A stretch of 64,000 nt of DNA from Planktothrix rubescens CCAP 1459/22 (GCA_904830895.1 LR882958.1:1420001-1484000), one strand, 5' to 3'; counted from the stretch's first letter, positions 44,399 through 54,231 are shown. Notes: a model not told the origin generated them from the letters alone. Numbers and translations: made by a program.

Positions 44399-46270
44399 TT
44401 AGAATTGCCACAACATTAATCCCAGCAATACTCCTACTCCTAAAGCAATAGTTAGGAGATAAAATTGGGACTGTCCAGAAATACTGTATTTTAAGCCTTC
44501 TCCGCTAAACAAAGTGGCTAAACCAAAAGCATTCACAATGCCATCAATAATATAGCGATCAATCCAAGCACTAAAAGTGGAAATTCGACTAACAAATAAA
44601 ACCACAGTTAGATCGTAAATTCGATCAATATAGAAATCGTAAGCGAATAAATCTTGCAATCCTTTCCAGGGTAATTTGTAAGGTTTAGAACCCATTCCCA
44701 ATAAATAAATCCCGCCCCCAATTGCCACTCCTAATAAACCCGAAATTACCAGTAAAGGAACCGCGGCTTGACGCACAATCTCAGCAAATCCCGTCCCGGG
44801 AGCCACCACTAAAGGTGCTCTCCAACTAATTAATAATTGCCATTGTTGTAACATCAGGGGTACTAACAGGGTCAAAATGGTCATGCTCACAAGCGGCAAA
44901 GCCATTGGCCATGGAACTTCCGGCGCTCGCCGGGTTTTTTGTTGGGGTTTTCCCGCAAAAACTAATCCGAAAACCCGGGTTAAACTCAAAGCCGTTAAAC
45001 AATTAACCAGCAGCAAGACCAAAATCAACCACAGAGGTAATGTCCAAAATCCATTCACCCAACGGCGCATTGTCCAAAAAGTACCCAAGGGCATTAAGGC
45101 GACTAAACCCGCCGCACCCACAATAAAAGCCGTTGTCGTTGCGGGCATTTTTGACCATAACCCCCCCATCTCCGTTAGATTTTGGGTATTGGTGGTTAGA
45201 ATTACCGAACCCGCACTCATGAAAACTAAGGCTTTGGCGATCGCATGGGTGAACAATAATAACAGAGCAATATCAACTTGACTTTCTCCCACCGCAATAA
45301 ATACCAACCCTAAATAGGCACTGGTAGAATGGGATAAGGCCCGTTTGAGATCAATTTGGGCAATGGAAACCAAAGAAGCACCAATAGCGGTAATTGTCCC
45401 CAAAACCACCAAAGTTGTAGATGCAATTGGGGAAAGGGCCAAAACCGGTTGCAGTTTAATTAAAACATAGGCTCCACTGGCCACCACCACGGAATTTCGC
45501 AGAATCGAAGCCGGGTTTGGGCCTTCCATCGCCTCATCTAACCAGAGATTTAAGGGAAATTGGGCGCATTTTCCAATCGGGCCAGAAATCAAGGCCAGAC
45601 CCAGTAAAGTCGCATGGAGGGGCGTTAAGGTGGCGGTTTCAGCCCATCCTTCCAAATCGGAAAAGCTCAAACTTCCGGCCAGGGTGGAGAGATACACCAC
45701 CCCCATCAACAGCAATACATCTCCGACCCGTTTGGTTAAAAACGCATCCCGAGCCGCCGTTACCACCAAGGGTTGAGCATACCAGAAGCCCACCAGCAGA
45801 TAGGTAGAGAGGGTTAATAACTCTAGGAGGATATAACTCAGTAATAACGAATCACTTAGGGCTAACCCACTAATAGCAGCCTCAAAGAATCCCATCAAGC
45901 CAAAAAACCGAGCCAGAGCCCAGTCCTTTTCCATGTATCCCAGGGCGTAGCATTGAGCAATTAAACTCAAACCCGTAATTAATTCTATTGCCCCCAAACT
46001 CACCGGGGAGATTTCTAGGGCAAAAGATAGGTCTAAATTGTTGGTGTGTACCCAATGGAAAACAATTTGCTGAATGGGTTCATCCCAGGTAGTGCGGAAA
46101 ACAACCGAACCATGGACAAGGGCTAAAACCGTCATTAACAAATTAAAGTAGGCTGCGGGTCTAGGCCCAGTGCGTCGCACCAGTCCCGCTGACCAAGGTA
46201 AGGTCAAGATTGCCCCAATTAAGCCATAAAAAGGTATCCACCAACTGGTGTGGAGGAGAAAATCTGTCAT
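44399..46270 (-). CDS. NdhF subunit of the CO2-uptake NDH-1 complex (NdhF4 or NdhF3)
   Basis: The 623-residue protein has about 15 membrane helices. It opens with HTSWWIPFYGLIGAILTLPW and has RRTGPRPAAYFNLLMTV, ALGYMEKDWALARFF, and LWLDEAMEGPNPASILRNS (the CO2-uptake form of the usual HxWLPDAMEGPTPVSAL). Loss of the standard HTWLPDA motif is characteristic of NdhF3/F4. The sequence fits NdhF4 better from memory. It starts the operon and is divergent from ccmK, 559 bases away, so carbon-responsive control could act on both sides. Confidence 0.9.
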   Translation of the reverse strand: MTDFLLHTSWWIPFYGLIGAILTLPWSAGLVRRTGPRPAAYFNLLMTVLALVHGSVVFRTTWDEPIQQIVFHWVHTNNLDLSFALEISPVSLGAIELITGLSLIAQCYALGYMEKDWALARFFGLMGFFEAAISGLALSDSLLLSYILLELLTLSTYLLVGFWYAQPLVVTAARDAFLTKRVGDVLLLMGVVYLSTLAGSLSFSDLEGWAETATLTPLHATLLGLALISGPIGKCAQFPLNLWLDEAMEGPNPASILRNSVVVASGAYVLIKLQPVLALSPIASTTLVVLGTITAIGASLVSIAQIDLKRALSHSTSAYLGLVFIAVGESQVDIALLLLFTHAIAKALVFMSAGSVILTTNTQNLTEMGGLWSKMPATTTAFIVGAAGLVALMPLGTFWTMRRWVNGFWTLPLWLILVLLLVNCLTALSLTRVFGLVFAGKPQQKTRRAPEVPWPMALPLVSMTILTLLVPLMLQQWQLLISWRAPLVVAPGTGFAEIVRQAAVPLLVISGLLGVAIGGGIYLLGMGSKPYKLPWKGLQDLFAYDFYIDRIYDLTVVLFVSRISTFSAWIDRYIIDGIVNAFGLATLFSGEGLKYSISGQSQFYLLTIALGVGVLLGLMLWQF

Positions 46271-46829
46271 TTAACTTAAAATTAAAAAATTCTTAGGAAT
46301 TCTCAGCTTACTATATCAAAATTTCGGATTCATAGGTCTTTGGGTTAACTTTCAGCCTGGATTGGTGAGTTTTTATACTATTTTATAGAGCTATATACAC
46401 AAAAAGTCTTTTTATTAGAGTCTTACCTACATTGGCACGGTTATAATTCTCAAAAACTTAACAAAACTTAATTAAAATTCATTATCAACAAAAATAATAT
46501 TAAAAATGAGAAAATATAATCCAGATTAATATTGTCAAGAGTGTCACCCTTCTCCTATTCTTATAGAGGGAGGTTCGTTACTATTTCTGTAAATTGAAAT
46601 TGTAGGTAATCTGCTGATCTCCGTTTCCATCCTCAATGGCATGGAAGTAAGCAATAGGAAAATATAACTATTGCCAAATCTAGGGATCAATAAGCCATAA
46701 AATTAGACTTAAAGGGGAACTACAACATCTGAGTGTAGCCCAAAATCCGACGGTTGAATCTGTTGGAAAGTCACTTATCGCTTAAAAATACAGTGTAGTT
46801 TGTTTTGTTCATTAACTAGGAGTTAAACC
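46271..46829. other. divergent control region between the CO2-uptake and carboxysome operons
   Basis: No gene is visible. The stretch is AT-rich (especially 46380-46540) and must hold both promoters. A GCAATAG...CTATTGC inverted repeat lies at 46651-46674, and AGGAG stands before the ccmK start. I could not identify a CcmR/CmpR binding site with confidence. Confidence 0.5.
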
Positions 46830-47141
46830 ATGTCAATTGCTGTGGGAATGATTGAAACCCTGGGTTTTCCGGCTGTCGTTGAAGCCGCAGACTCGATGGT
46901 GAAAGCCGCTCGGGTCACATTAGTTGGATATGAGAAAATTGGCAGTGGCCGAGTCACCGTAATTGTACGGGGGGATGTTTCCGAAGTGCAAGCATCCGTA
47001 GCAGCCGGAGTTGAATCTATCAAACGAGTCAACGGTGGTCAAGTGCTTTCGACCCATATTATTGCCCGTCCCCATGAGAACCTAGAATATGTTCTCCCCA
47101 TTCGCTATACCGAGGCAGTGGAGCAGTTCAGGGCTTACTAA
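46830..47141 (+). CDS. ccmK: carboxysome shell hexamer protein CcmK
   Basis: A 103-residue BMC-domain protein: [65 protein letters not shown]. Its hexamers tile the facets of the beta-carboxysome shell, with a central pore made by KIGSGR. First gene of the ccm operon. The length and sequence fit the main shell component CcmK2 or CcmK1; the numbering cannot be settled here. Confidence 0.97.
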   Translation: MSIAVGMIETLGFPAVVEAADSMVKAARVTLVGYEKIGSGRVTVIVRGDVSEVQASVAAGVESIKRVNGGQVLSTHIIARPHENLEYVLPIRYTEAVEQFRAY

Positions 47142-47302
47142 GGACTCAAAAAATCTCACGTTGAATTGACCCGTGTAGAAGTTCTAAAAAGTAATTTCAC
47201 AACCCCAAGTCAATTTTAATTAAAATCGGAATTATCCCCATTTTATGGCGAAATTCTGTATTATTCCCGAACTGTTTTGATTGATTTTAGGAGTCAAATT
47301 TA

Positions 47303-47653
47303 ATGGCGATTGCAGTTGGCATGATCGAGACTTTAGGCTTTCCTGCCGTTGTAGAAGCGGCGGATTCAATGGTTAAAGCCGCTCGAGTCACCTTAGTGGG
47401 TTACGAAAAAATCGGCAGTGGCCGTGTTACCGTAATTGTGCGCGGGGATGTATCCGAAGTGCAGGCTTCCGTATCCGCAGGGGTTGAGTCGATCAACGCA
47501 CGAGTCAAAGGTGGAGAGGTTTTATCCACCCATATTATTGCTCGTCCCCACGAAAACTTAGAATACGTTTTACCCATCCGCTATACCGAAGCAGTAGAAC
47601 AATTCCGCGAAAGCGTCAGTGGGATTGGGATTCGTCCTTTAAACCGTCCCTAA
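47303..47653 (+). CDS. ccmK: carboxysome shell hexamer protein CcmK, second copy
   Basis: The 116-residue BMC protein is nearly identical to the first CcmK through residue 100, but has an inserted residue ([12 protein letters not shown]) and a 13-residue longer tail ([13 protein letters not shown]). Tails vary among CcmK1/K2 and affect hexamer stacking. It is separated from the first copy by 161 bases with a possible promoter and lies 89 bases before ccmL. Confidence 0.96.
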   Translation: MAIAVGMIETLGFPAVVEAADSMVKAARVTLVGYEKIGSGRVTVIVRGDVSEVQASVSAGVESINARVKGGEVLSTHIIARPHENLEYVLPIRYTEAVEQFRESVSGIGIRPLNRP

Positions 47654-47742
47654 TTTCCAGAGGATTTTAACAATCGGTAAATTGACCCTGAATCCTTTGA
47701 TAAATCGCTCCAAATTCCCATTTATTCTTCCTCAGACTCATT

Positions 47743-48045
47743 ATGCAAATTGCCAAAGTGATTGGCACAGTTGTTGGCAATCAGAAAGAACCTAGTTTAA
47801 GGGGTTCCAAGTTTCTACTTTTACGATTTGTTGATGAACATGGAGAAGATATCTCCAAGGAGTATGAGGTCGCAATTGATGTGGTGGGAGCCGGAATCGG
47901 TGAATGGGTACTCGTGAGTCGAGGTAGTGCGGCTCGCCATGTTGAAGGGAGTGAAAAACGACCCAGTGATGCGGCGATTGTTGCAATCATCGACACCATC
48001 AATGTGGAAAATCGAACGATTTACAGCAAAAAAGATCATTATTAA
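47743..48045 (+). CDS. ccmL: carboxysome vertex pentamer protein CcmL
   Basis: The 100-residue protein (MQIAKVIGTVVGNQKEPSLR, VDVVGAGIGEWVL-type centre, SDAAIVAIIDTI) is of the EutN/CcmL family, whose pentamers close the twelve vertices of the shell. Length and position, between ccmK and ccmM, are standard. Confidence 0.97.
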   Translation: MQIAKVIGTVVGNQKEPSLRGSKFLLLRFVDEHGEDISKEYEVAIDVVGAGIGEWVLVSRGSAARHVEGSEKRPSDAAIVAIIDTINVENRTIYSKKDHY

Positions 48046-48297
48046 CAGGAAAAAAGTGGGAGTTATTGAGAAGCGAAAGACTTTAAATTTTTAAGAGGAC
48101 AAAAGTTGGGCAAGGTGTTATTAATAGGATAAATTAAATTTTGAAAAAAAATTGAAATTCCGCACCCGAAATTAAAAACTTCAGAACTTCTTAATGTTTA
48201 ACTGGATCAACTTCTTAATCATCCCTTTTGCTCCGGTGCGATAACGAACGATTGAAAACAAACAACAAACAACTATTCGGTTAGGAGAAATTAAAAT

Positions 48298-50244
48298 ATG
48301 GCAGTTCGTGGCCTAGCGGCTCCTCCAACCCCTTGGTCGAAGAACTTGGCAGAGCCGAAAATCGACCCAACGGCTTATGTACATTCTTTTTCTAATATTA
48401 TTGGTGACGTTCGGATTGGTGCTCATGTCTTAGTAGCCCCGGGTACTTCTATTCGAGCCGATGAAGGTTCACCCTTTGCCATCGGGGAAAATAGCAATAT
48501 CCAAGACGGCGTGGTGATTCATGGCTTAGAAGAAGGCCGTGTCAAAGGGGATGATGGTAAATCTTACTCCGTATGGGTAGGTAAGAATTGTTCCCTCACC
48601 CACATGGCCCTAATTCATGGCCCAGCCTATGTGGGAGATAATTGTTTTATCGGATTCCGTTCTACGGTATTCAATTCCAGAGTCGGGAATGGTTGCATTG
48701 TGATGATGCACGTTTTAATTGAAGACGTGGAAATTCCCCCAGGAAAATATATTCCCTCCGGTTCAATTATCACCAATCAACAACAGGCCGATCGCTTACC
48801 CAACGTCACGGATGCGGATTTGAGCTTTGCTAACCACGTCATCGGGGTCAATCAATCCCTAAAAGCGGGTTATCAGTGTTCTGAAAACTCCTCTTGTATT
48901 AACCCGATTCGTAATGAAGGGACTGGAGTTGGTAATGGTAGTGGTCGCGATCGCTCCTATGCCTATACCGGAAGTTCTAATTTAGCCCCTGAAATTGTGC
49001 AGCAAATCGGGGATCTGTTAGCCAAGGGCTACAAAATTGGCACGGAACACGCCGATACCCGTCGTTTTCGCACCGGATCTTGGCGCAGTGGCGCTCCGAT
49101 CAATGCTAAAACCACCGGGGAAGTCGTTGCAGCCTTAGAAGCTGGCCTCAGAGATCATGGCGGAGAATATGTCCGTCTGTTGGGGATTGACTCGAAAAAT
49201 AAACGTCGTGTCCTAGAAGAAATCATTCAACGTCCCGATGGCAGCGTAGCCCCAAAATCCAGTAATGGCAAGGTCAGTGCTTCGGTGGCTACTTCTGCGG
49301 GTTCGGCCAGTGTTGCCAGTTCGGGTATCGGGGGACAAATTGGCGATTTGTTGGCCAAAGGCTACAAAATTGGCACAGAATACGCCGATGTTCGTCGCTT
49401 CCGTACCGGATCTTGGCGTGGTGGCCCCAGTATCTCCGGTTCAGGGGTAGCAGATATTCTTTCTAAATTAGATGCGATCGCTAGTGAGCATCAGGGGGAA
49501 TATGTGCGTTTAATTGGAATTGATCCCAAAAACAAACGCCGTGTCCTAGAAGAAATTATTCAGCGTCCCGATGGCCGCGTAGCCACAAAAGCTGGCACTG
49601 CTAAGGTCAGCACTTCGGTGACTACGGCTTCGGGTTCAGCCAGTATTGCCAGTTCCGGTCTCGGCGGACAAATTGGCGATCTGTTAGCCAAAGGTTACAA
49701 AATTGGCACAGAATACGCCGATGTTCGTCGCTTCCGTACCGGATCTTGGCGTGTTGGCCCCAGTATCTCCGGTTCAGGGGTAGCAGATATTCTTTCTAAA
49801 TTAGATGCGATCGCTAGTGAGCATCAGGGGGAATATGTGCGTTTAATTGGAATTGATCCCAAAAACAAACGCCGTGTCCTAGAAGAAATTATTCAGCGTC
49901 CCGATGGCAAAGTAGCGCCAACGGCTTCGGCTTCGGCTCCGGCTTCCACCAGTCGTCCTAGTGCAGCAACCGTCAGCAGTGGCAAACTAGATAATGGTGT
50001 TGCGGATCACGTTCGGGGTCTGTTAGCCAAAGGCTACAAAGTCGGCACAGAACACGCGGATGCTCGCCGCTTCCGTACCGGATCTTGGAACAGTTGTGCT
50101 CCGATTCAATCTAACAATATCTCCGAAGTGATGGCAGCTTTAGATGGTTGCTTAAACGAACATCGTGGGGAATATGTACGGTTAATTGGGATCGACTCAA
50201 AAGCCAAGCGTCGGGTACTGGAGGAAATTATCCAACGTCCCTAA
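48298..50244 (+). CDS. ccmM: carboxysome assembly protein CcmM with four Rubisco-small-subunit-like repeats
   Basis: A 648-residue protein. Residues about 1-205 form the gamma-carbonic anhydrase-like domain (left-handed hexapeptide repeats with [32 protein letters not shown]). Four SSU-like domains follow at about 230-314, 344-425, 454-536 and 567-648, each with RRFRTGSW and GEYVRL(L/I)GID. They gather Rubisco into the core by contacting its holoenzyme. Repeats 2 and 3 are nearly identical at DNA level with a period of 333 bases. A shorter form starting internally before the first SSU-like domain is known in the family; I see no clear internal start here. Confidence 0.97.
   Translation: MAVRGLAAPPTPWSKNLAEPKIDPTAYVHSFSNIIGDVRIGAHVLVAPGTSIRADEGSPFAIGENSNIQDGVVIHGLEEGRVKGDDGKSYSVWVGKNCSLTHMALIHGPAYVGDNCFIGFRSTVFNSRVGNGCIVMMHVLIEDVEIPPGKYIPSGSIITNQQQADRLPNVTDADLSFANHVIGVNQSLKAGYQCSENSSCINPIRNEGTGVGNGSGRDRSYAYTGSSNLAPEIVQQIGDLLAKGYKIGTEHADTRRFRTGSWRSGAPINAKTTGEVVAALEAGLRDHGGEYVRLLGIDSKNKRRVLEEIIQRPDGSVAPKSSNGKVSASVATSAGSASVASSGIGGQIGDLLAKGYKIGTEYADVRRFRTGSWRGGPSISGSGVADILSKLDAIASEHQGEYVRLIGIDPKNKRRVLEEIIQRPDGRVATKAGTAKVSTSVTTASGSASIASSGLGGQIGDLLAKGYKIGTEYADVRRFRTGSWRVGPSISGSGVADILSKLDAIASEHQGEYVRLIGIDPKNKRRVLEEIIQRPDGKVAPTASASAPASTSRPSAATVSSGKLDNGVADHVRGLLAKGYKVGTEHADARRFRTGSWNSCAPIQSNNISEVMAALDGCLNEHRGEYVRLIGIDSKAKRRVLEEIIQRP
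49324..49910 (+). repeat. 333-bp intragenic tandem duplication in ccmM
   Basis: The unit starting at 49324 recurs 333 bases later with only a few differences over its first 250 bases (for example GGTGGC versus GTTGGC in the TGSWR region). It covers one SSU-like domain and its linker, exactly 111 codons. Confidence 0.85.
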
Positions 50245-50661
50245 CATTCCTCTATAAAGGGGATTGAGAATTAAAACGCAACGCTAGAGGTTCGAGTAAA
50301 GGTCAGCACCCCGCGCTGAAGCGACGGGGCTTCATGCCTCACCGACCGTATTAGCTGACCAGCCTAAGTCTTAACTGACTACTTTTTTGAGTCAAGACAC
50401 CCTGCGGATGCGCGAGCCGCGTCCCTGGCTCTGTCGTTAGTGGTTAAACATCTTTATCGGGTTAAGGAAGTGCTGCTAACCTAACAAGCTCTTAAAACAT
50501 TGGCGTTCGCGTAGCGTGTGCGAAGCACTCAGCTAACTTTACCCTAGAAATAGGTGTTAGGAGACAACCATATCTCCACAGAGGGGCAACCATACCCCTC
50601 TACCCCGAAAGGGGAAATGTAAAGCCTAACTAGAAGTTAGGGGTTTCTACCCATTTTTCTG
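50245..50661. mobile_element. tnpB-less IS200/IS605-like remnant between ccmM and ccmN
   Basis: No gene fits these 417 bases. They contain a hairpin CCCCGCGCTGAAGCGACGGG (about 50311-50331), several short palindromes, a GCGTTCGCGTAGCGT-type repeat (about 50503) and, at the far end, a hairpin CCTAACTAGAAGTTAGG followed by GGTTTCTACCC (about 50624-50651). Two distinct subterminal hairpins without terminal inverted repeats are the form of IS200/IS605 ends, and tnpB-derived remnants look like this. The call is structural only. It splits the ccm operon, whose ccmN start lies 10 bases after the last hairpin. Confidence 0.45.
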
Positions 50662-51393
50662 ATGAACATATCGCCACCGCAACTCCTAAACCCAGATGTT
50701 TATGTGAGTGGCGATGTCACAATTGATCCCGGGGCTACCCTAGCACCTGGGGTGATCCTACAAGCGGCAGCCGATGGTCAGCTTAGAATTGCTGCGGGGG
50801 TTTGTATCGGAAGGGGGGTGATTATTCAGGTTTACCAAGGTATCCTAGAGATAGAGACAGGTGTAGTCTTGGGGTCAGGAGTATTAATTTTAGGGGCAGG
50901 AACCCTTGGGGAAAATGCCTGTATTGGTTCAGAAACAACGATCTTGGAGAGTTCTATTGCATCTCAACAAGTTGTTGCCGCGGGATCTTTGATTGGGGAT
51001 CGCTCTCGTGTATTAGAACCCGAATTAGAACCCGAACAGGTATCTCCGCCACCAGAACTTACTCCTGAACCCACGATCACCTCTCCTTGGTTTGAGGAGC
51101 CTGAGCCGATTTTAGAGTTGGTATCCTTTGCCCCTGAACCGGAGAATACCCCGGTATTGGAAGAAATCACGGCTCAACCATCGGAGGTTTTATTCATTCC
51201 TGCTGAAACTGAAACGGTCATCCCCTCTAGCCCAGAAAAAACGGAGGAAACGGCTCTGGTTCCCCAGTCCCCAGCATCCTCGGAACTGTCGTCTGGGCCC
51301 ATTCCTCCGGTAATTTATGGGAAAGAAAATCTGAGTCGGTTATTGGATACCTTGCTTCCCCATCGCAAAGCTTTCAATAACTCCCAGAGTTGA
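50662..51393 (+). CDS. ccmN: carboxysome assembly protein CcmN
   Basis: The 243-residue protein has an N-terminal left-handed beta-helix of hexapeptide repeats (VYVSGDVTIDPGATLAPGVI, about 1-120), a long Pro/Glu-rich linker and a C-terminal amphipathic encapsulation peptide (KENLSRLLDTLLPHRKAF). CcmN binds CcmM by its N-terminus and the CcmK shell by the peptide, linking core to shell. It is on the ccm strand, but the mobile remnant upstream means expression may depend on read-through or a new promoter. Confidence 0.95.
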   Translation: MNISPPQLLNPDVYVSGDVTIDPGATLAPGVILQAAADGQLRIAAGVCIGRGVIIQVYQGILEIETGVVLGSGVLILGAGTLGENACIGSETTILESSIASQQVVAAGSLIGDRSRVLEPELEPEQVSPPPELTPEPTITSPWFEEPEPILELVSFAPEPENTPVLEEITAQPSEVLFIPAETETVIPSSPEKTEETALVPQSPASSELSSGPIPPVIYGKENLSRLLDTLLPHRKAFNNSQS

Positions 51394-51401
51394 AGAACAG
51401 G

Positions 51402-51486
51402 AGAGCAGGGGGAGCAGGAGAGCAGGGGAGGTAAAGGTAAACTCTTTCCATTACCTATTACCCATTACCCATTACCTATTACTCAT
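51402..51486. repeat. GGGAGCAGG minisatellite and ATTACCY heptamer repeat
   Basis: AGGAGAGCAGGGGGAGCAGG-type units are followed by ATTACCTATTACCCATTACC heptamers between ccmN and ccmO. Heptamer arrays of this sort (short tandemly repeated sequences) are known in filamentous cyanobacteria. The same heptamer flanks the MITE-like element at about 30975 and 31168. Confidence 0.7.
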
Positions 51487-51518
51487 ACGCCACATCCGAT
51501 TTATCGGAATGATTAAAA

Positions 51519-52283
51519 ATGGACGCAAACAGACGAAATTCCGGCCCTTCTGAACGGTCAAACCAGACCGATTTTAGAGATATGGCCCTGGGTTTAGTTT
51601 CTACCCAGAGCTTCCCGGCGATTGTGGGAACGGCGGATATGATGTTAAAGTCCGCCGGGGTTCATTTAGTGGGCTATGAAAAAATTGGTGGGGGACACTG
51701 CACAGCAATTGTCCGGGGGAAAATTTCTGAGGTGCGTTTGGCGGTGGAAACCGGAACGCAAACGGCTAAACAGTTTGGTCAATTTGTTTCTAGCTTAGTA
51801 ATTCCTCGACCCTTTCCAAATTTAGAACTGGTGCTTCCAATTAGTTCCCGTTTATCCAATCTAACTAATGGGGCGGGTCATCGTTTAAGTAATCAGGCGG
51901 TGGGGTTACTCGAAACCCGTGGATTTCCGGCGATGGTGGGGGCGGCGGATGCCATGTTGAAGGCGGCGGATGTGAGTCTGATGTCCTATGAACGGATTGG
52001 GGCGGGGTTGTGTACGGTGATTATTCGGGGCCCGGTGTCCGATGTGGCGATGGCGATTGAGGCGGGAATGTTTGAAGCTGAACGGATTGGGGAGTTAAAC
52101 GCCGTAATGGTGATTCCTCGACCTTTGGAAGATTTGGATCAAACCTTACCTTTAGCCAGTTGTTGGTTAGAACAGCGTCAACCTTTGAGAGTGCCAATTA
52201 GTGTGAAGGAACAGGAGAAAGAACTGGTGGAAATCCAAGATTTACAAAAGTTACCGAATTCTATTCAAGAAGAATATTTATAG
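51519..52283 (+). CDS. ccmO: carboxysome shell protein CcmO, tandem BMC domains
   Basis: The 254-residue protein has two BMC domains: about 22-108 (MALGLVSTQSFPAIVGTADM ... YEKIGGGHCTAIVRG) and about 125-215 (AVGLLETRGFPAMVGAADAM ... YERIGAGLCTVIIRG). Tandem BMC proteins form pseudohexamers in shell facets or edges. A 22-residue polar extension and a Gln/Glu tail are strain-variable. An alternative start is the ATG at MALGLVS. It completes the ccmK-K-L-M-N-O order. Confidence 0.93.
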   Translation: MDANRRNSGPSERSNQTDFRDMALGLVSTQSFPAIVGTADMMLKSAGVHLVGYEKIGGGHCTAIVRGKISEVRLAVETGTQTAKQFGQFVSSLVIPRPFPNLELVLPISSRLSNLTNGAGHRLSNQAVGLLETRGFPAMVGAADAMLKAADVSLMSYERIGAGLCTVIIRGPVSDVAMAIEAGMFEAERIGELNAVMVIPRPLEDLDQTLPLASCWLEQRQPLRVPISVKEQEKELVEIQDLQKLPNSIQEEYL

Positions 52284-52363
52284 GTTTTAATATTATCTTT
52301 TGCTAATTTTTTAGGGTGGGTTTGCAATAATTGAGGTCAGTTTAATTGATGTCATACTCAAGC

Positions 52364-54130
52364 ATGAAAATTGCGATCGCTCAACTTAACCCCACCGTTG
52401 GAGATTTAACCGGAAACGCGCAACGGATATTAGAAGCAGCAGAAACAGCGTTTGCAGCCGGATGTAGTCTGTTATTAACAACGGAATTATCCTTAACGGG
52501 ATATCCTCCCAGAGATTTATTAATTCGTCCTAGTTTTATTCAGGCAGCAACGCAAAAGTTACAGCAATTAGCAAGAGATTTACCGCCACAAATTGCGGTA
52601 TTAGTAGGAACAGTTGAACAGAATTTAGACTATCAAAAAAATGGGGGAAACCCTATTTATAATAGTGCAGCATTATTAGAACAGGGTGAAATTAAACAAT
52701 ATTTTCAAAAGCGATTATTACCAACCTATGATGTTTTTGATGAGGATCGATATTTTGAACCTGGATTAGAAAGTAATTTTTTTGTTTTAGAAGAAACTAT
52801 TAAAATTGGGGTAACAATTTGTGAGGATTTATGGAATGATGAATCATTCTGGGGTAAACGGAATTATGCTTGTAATCCTTTAGCAGAATTAGTAGAAAAA
52901 GATATAGATTTAGTGGTTAATTTATCCGCTTCTCCCTACCAAGTCGGTAAACAGAAGTTCAGACAATCTTTAATTAGTCATAGTGCAAAACGTTATAATA
53001 TTCCGATTTTATATGCAAATCAAGTGGGGGGAAATGATGACTTGATTTTTGATGGTTGTAGTTTTGCTTTGAATAAAAATGGCGATCAGGTTTTAAGTTT
53101 AAAACCCTTTGATACAGATTTTGAGATGGTAGAATTTGATCAAAATACACAAGATTTAATCTCGGTTTTAGTGGATAATACCCCCCCTAGCCCCCCCTTA
53201 CCAATGGGGGGGAATGGAATCCCTGCCTTGGGAATGGGGGGTAGTGGTATCACCTCAAATCAGGAAATAAACTTAATTGAAAGTGAAGATCAAGAAATTT
53301 GGTTAGCGTTAGTTTTGGGGGTGAAAGATTATGTGCGAAAGTGTGGATTTTCTCAAGTTATTTTAGGTTTAAGTGGAGGAATAGATTCGGCTTTAGTTGC
53401 TGCGATCGCAACCCAAGCATTAGGCAAAGAAAAGGTTTTAGGGGTATTAATGCCCTCTCCCTATAGTTCCGATCATTCGATTCAAGATGCCTTAGAATTA
53501 GCCAATAATTTAGGGATAAAAACCCAAACTTTAACCATTGGGGATTTAATGAAAACCTTTGATCAAACCCTAGATCCAATATTTGCGGGAACGTCTTTTG
53601 GAGTAGCAGAAGAAAACCTCCAATCTCGTATCCGAGGAACATTATTAATGGCGGTTTCTAATAAATTCGGACATTTATTATTAACTACAGGGAATAAATC
53701 GGAAATGGCGGTAGGATATTGTACTTTATATGGGGATATGAATGGTGGATTAGCGGTAATTGCCGATGTGCCTAAAACCCGGGTTTATTCCTTGTGTTCT
53801 TGGTTTAATCAATATCATAGCAAAGAAATAATTCCTAATCATATATTAACAAAAGCGCCCAGTGCAGAACTCAAACCAGGACAAGTTGATCAGGATTCTT
53901 TACCTCCTTATGAAATTTTAGATGATATTTTATATCGTTTAATTGAAAAACATCAATCCTTAGCTGAAATTGTAGAAGCAGGACATCAAGAATTGGTGGT
54001 TAAAAAAGTGATTAAATTAGTAATGATTGCGGAATTTAAACGCCGTCAAGCCGCCCCAGGATTAAAAATTAGCGATCGCGCTTTTGGGACTGGATGGAGA
54101 ATGCCCATTGCGAAAGGGATTGATTGGTAA
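52364..54130 (+). CDS. nadE: glutamine-dependent NAD+ synthase
   Basis: A two-domain enzyme of 588 residues from ATG 52364 (MKIAIAQLNPTVGDLTGNAQ; two upstream in-frame starts at 52346 and 52349 add at most 6). The N-terminal nitrilase-type glutaminase has Glu in TTELSLTGYP, Lys in FQKRLLPTY and Cys in TICEDLW. The C-terminal synthetase has the SGGIDSAL ATP-binding loop (about 334), and NKSEMAVGY. It amidates nicotinic acid adenine dinucleotide to NAD+. Between the domains, about residues 271-296, a PPSPPLPMGGNGIPALGMGG segment is encoded by a GC-rich palindromic repeat and keeps the frame. Confidence 0.96.
   Translation: MKIAIAQLNPTVGDLTGNAQRILEAAETAFAAGCSLLLTTELSLTGYPPRDLLIRPSFIQAATQKLQQLARDLPPQIAVLVGTVEQNLDYQKNGGNPIYNSAALLEQGEIKQYFQKRLLPTYDVFDEDRYFEPGLESNFFVLEETIKIGVTICEDLWNDESFWGKRNYACNPLAELVEKDIDLVVNLSASPYQVGKQKFRQSLISHSAKRYNIPILYANQVGGNDDLIFDGCSFALNKNGDQVLSLKPFDTDFEMVEFDQNTQDLISVLVDNTPPSPPLPMGGNGIPALGMGGSGITSNQEINLIESEDQEIWLALVLGVKDYVRKCGFSQVILGLSGGIDSALVAAIATQALGKEKVLGVLMPSPYSSDHSIQDALELANNLGIKTQTLTIGDLMKTFDQTLDPIFAGTSFGVAEENLQSRIRGTLLMAVSNKFGHLLLTTGNKSEMAVGYCTLYGDMNGGLAVIADVPKTRVYSLCSWFNQYHSKEIIPNHILTKAPSAELKPGQVDQDSLPPYEILDDILYRLIEKHQSLAEIVEAGHQELVVKKVIKLVMIAEFKRRQAAPGLKISDRAFGTGWRMPIAKGIDW
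53179..53251. repeat. C-run/G-run palindromic repeat translated within nadE
   Basis: A C-run, TAGCCCCCCCTTACCAATGG and further G-runs, with a second partial G-run 20 bases on, form strong hairpins. The segment is a multiple of three and encodes a Pro/Gly-rich linker between the glutaminase and synthetase domains. Compare 36793-36856. Confidence 0.75.
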
Positions 54131-54184
54131 TCCCTGTTTTGTCACTTTTAAAAAAGCATTAATTTTTAGCGGGCTGCTAAGAAG

Positions 54185-54217
54185 CCCACATCATACCCGT
54201 AACCAGGTTGATGTGGG
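54185..54217. terminator. hairpin between nadE and clpX
   Basis: CCCACATCA (54185-54193) pairs with TGATGTGGG (54209-54217) around a 15-base loop. It lies between convergent genes, so it may stop either transcript; no clear T-run follows on either strand. Confidence 0.5.
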
Positions 54218-54231
54218 AGTATGTGTCACGA

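Noticed and set aside
46271-46829. CcmR/LysR-type operator in the carbon island
   Set aside because: Several T-N11-A-like patterns occur, as expected in AT-rich DNA; none stands out enough to name.
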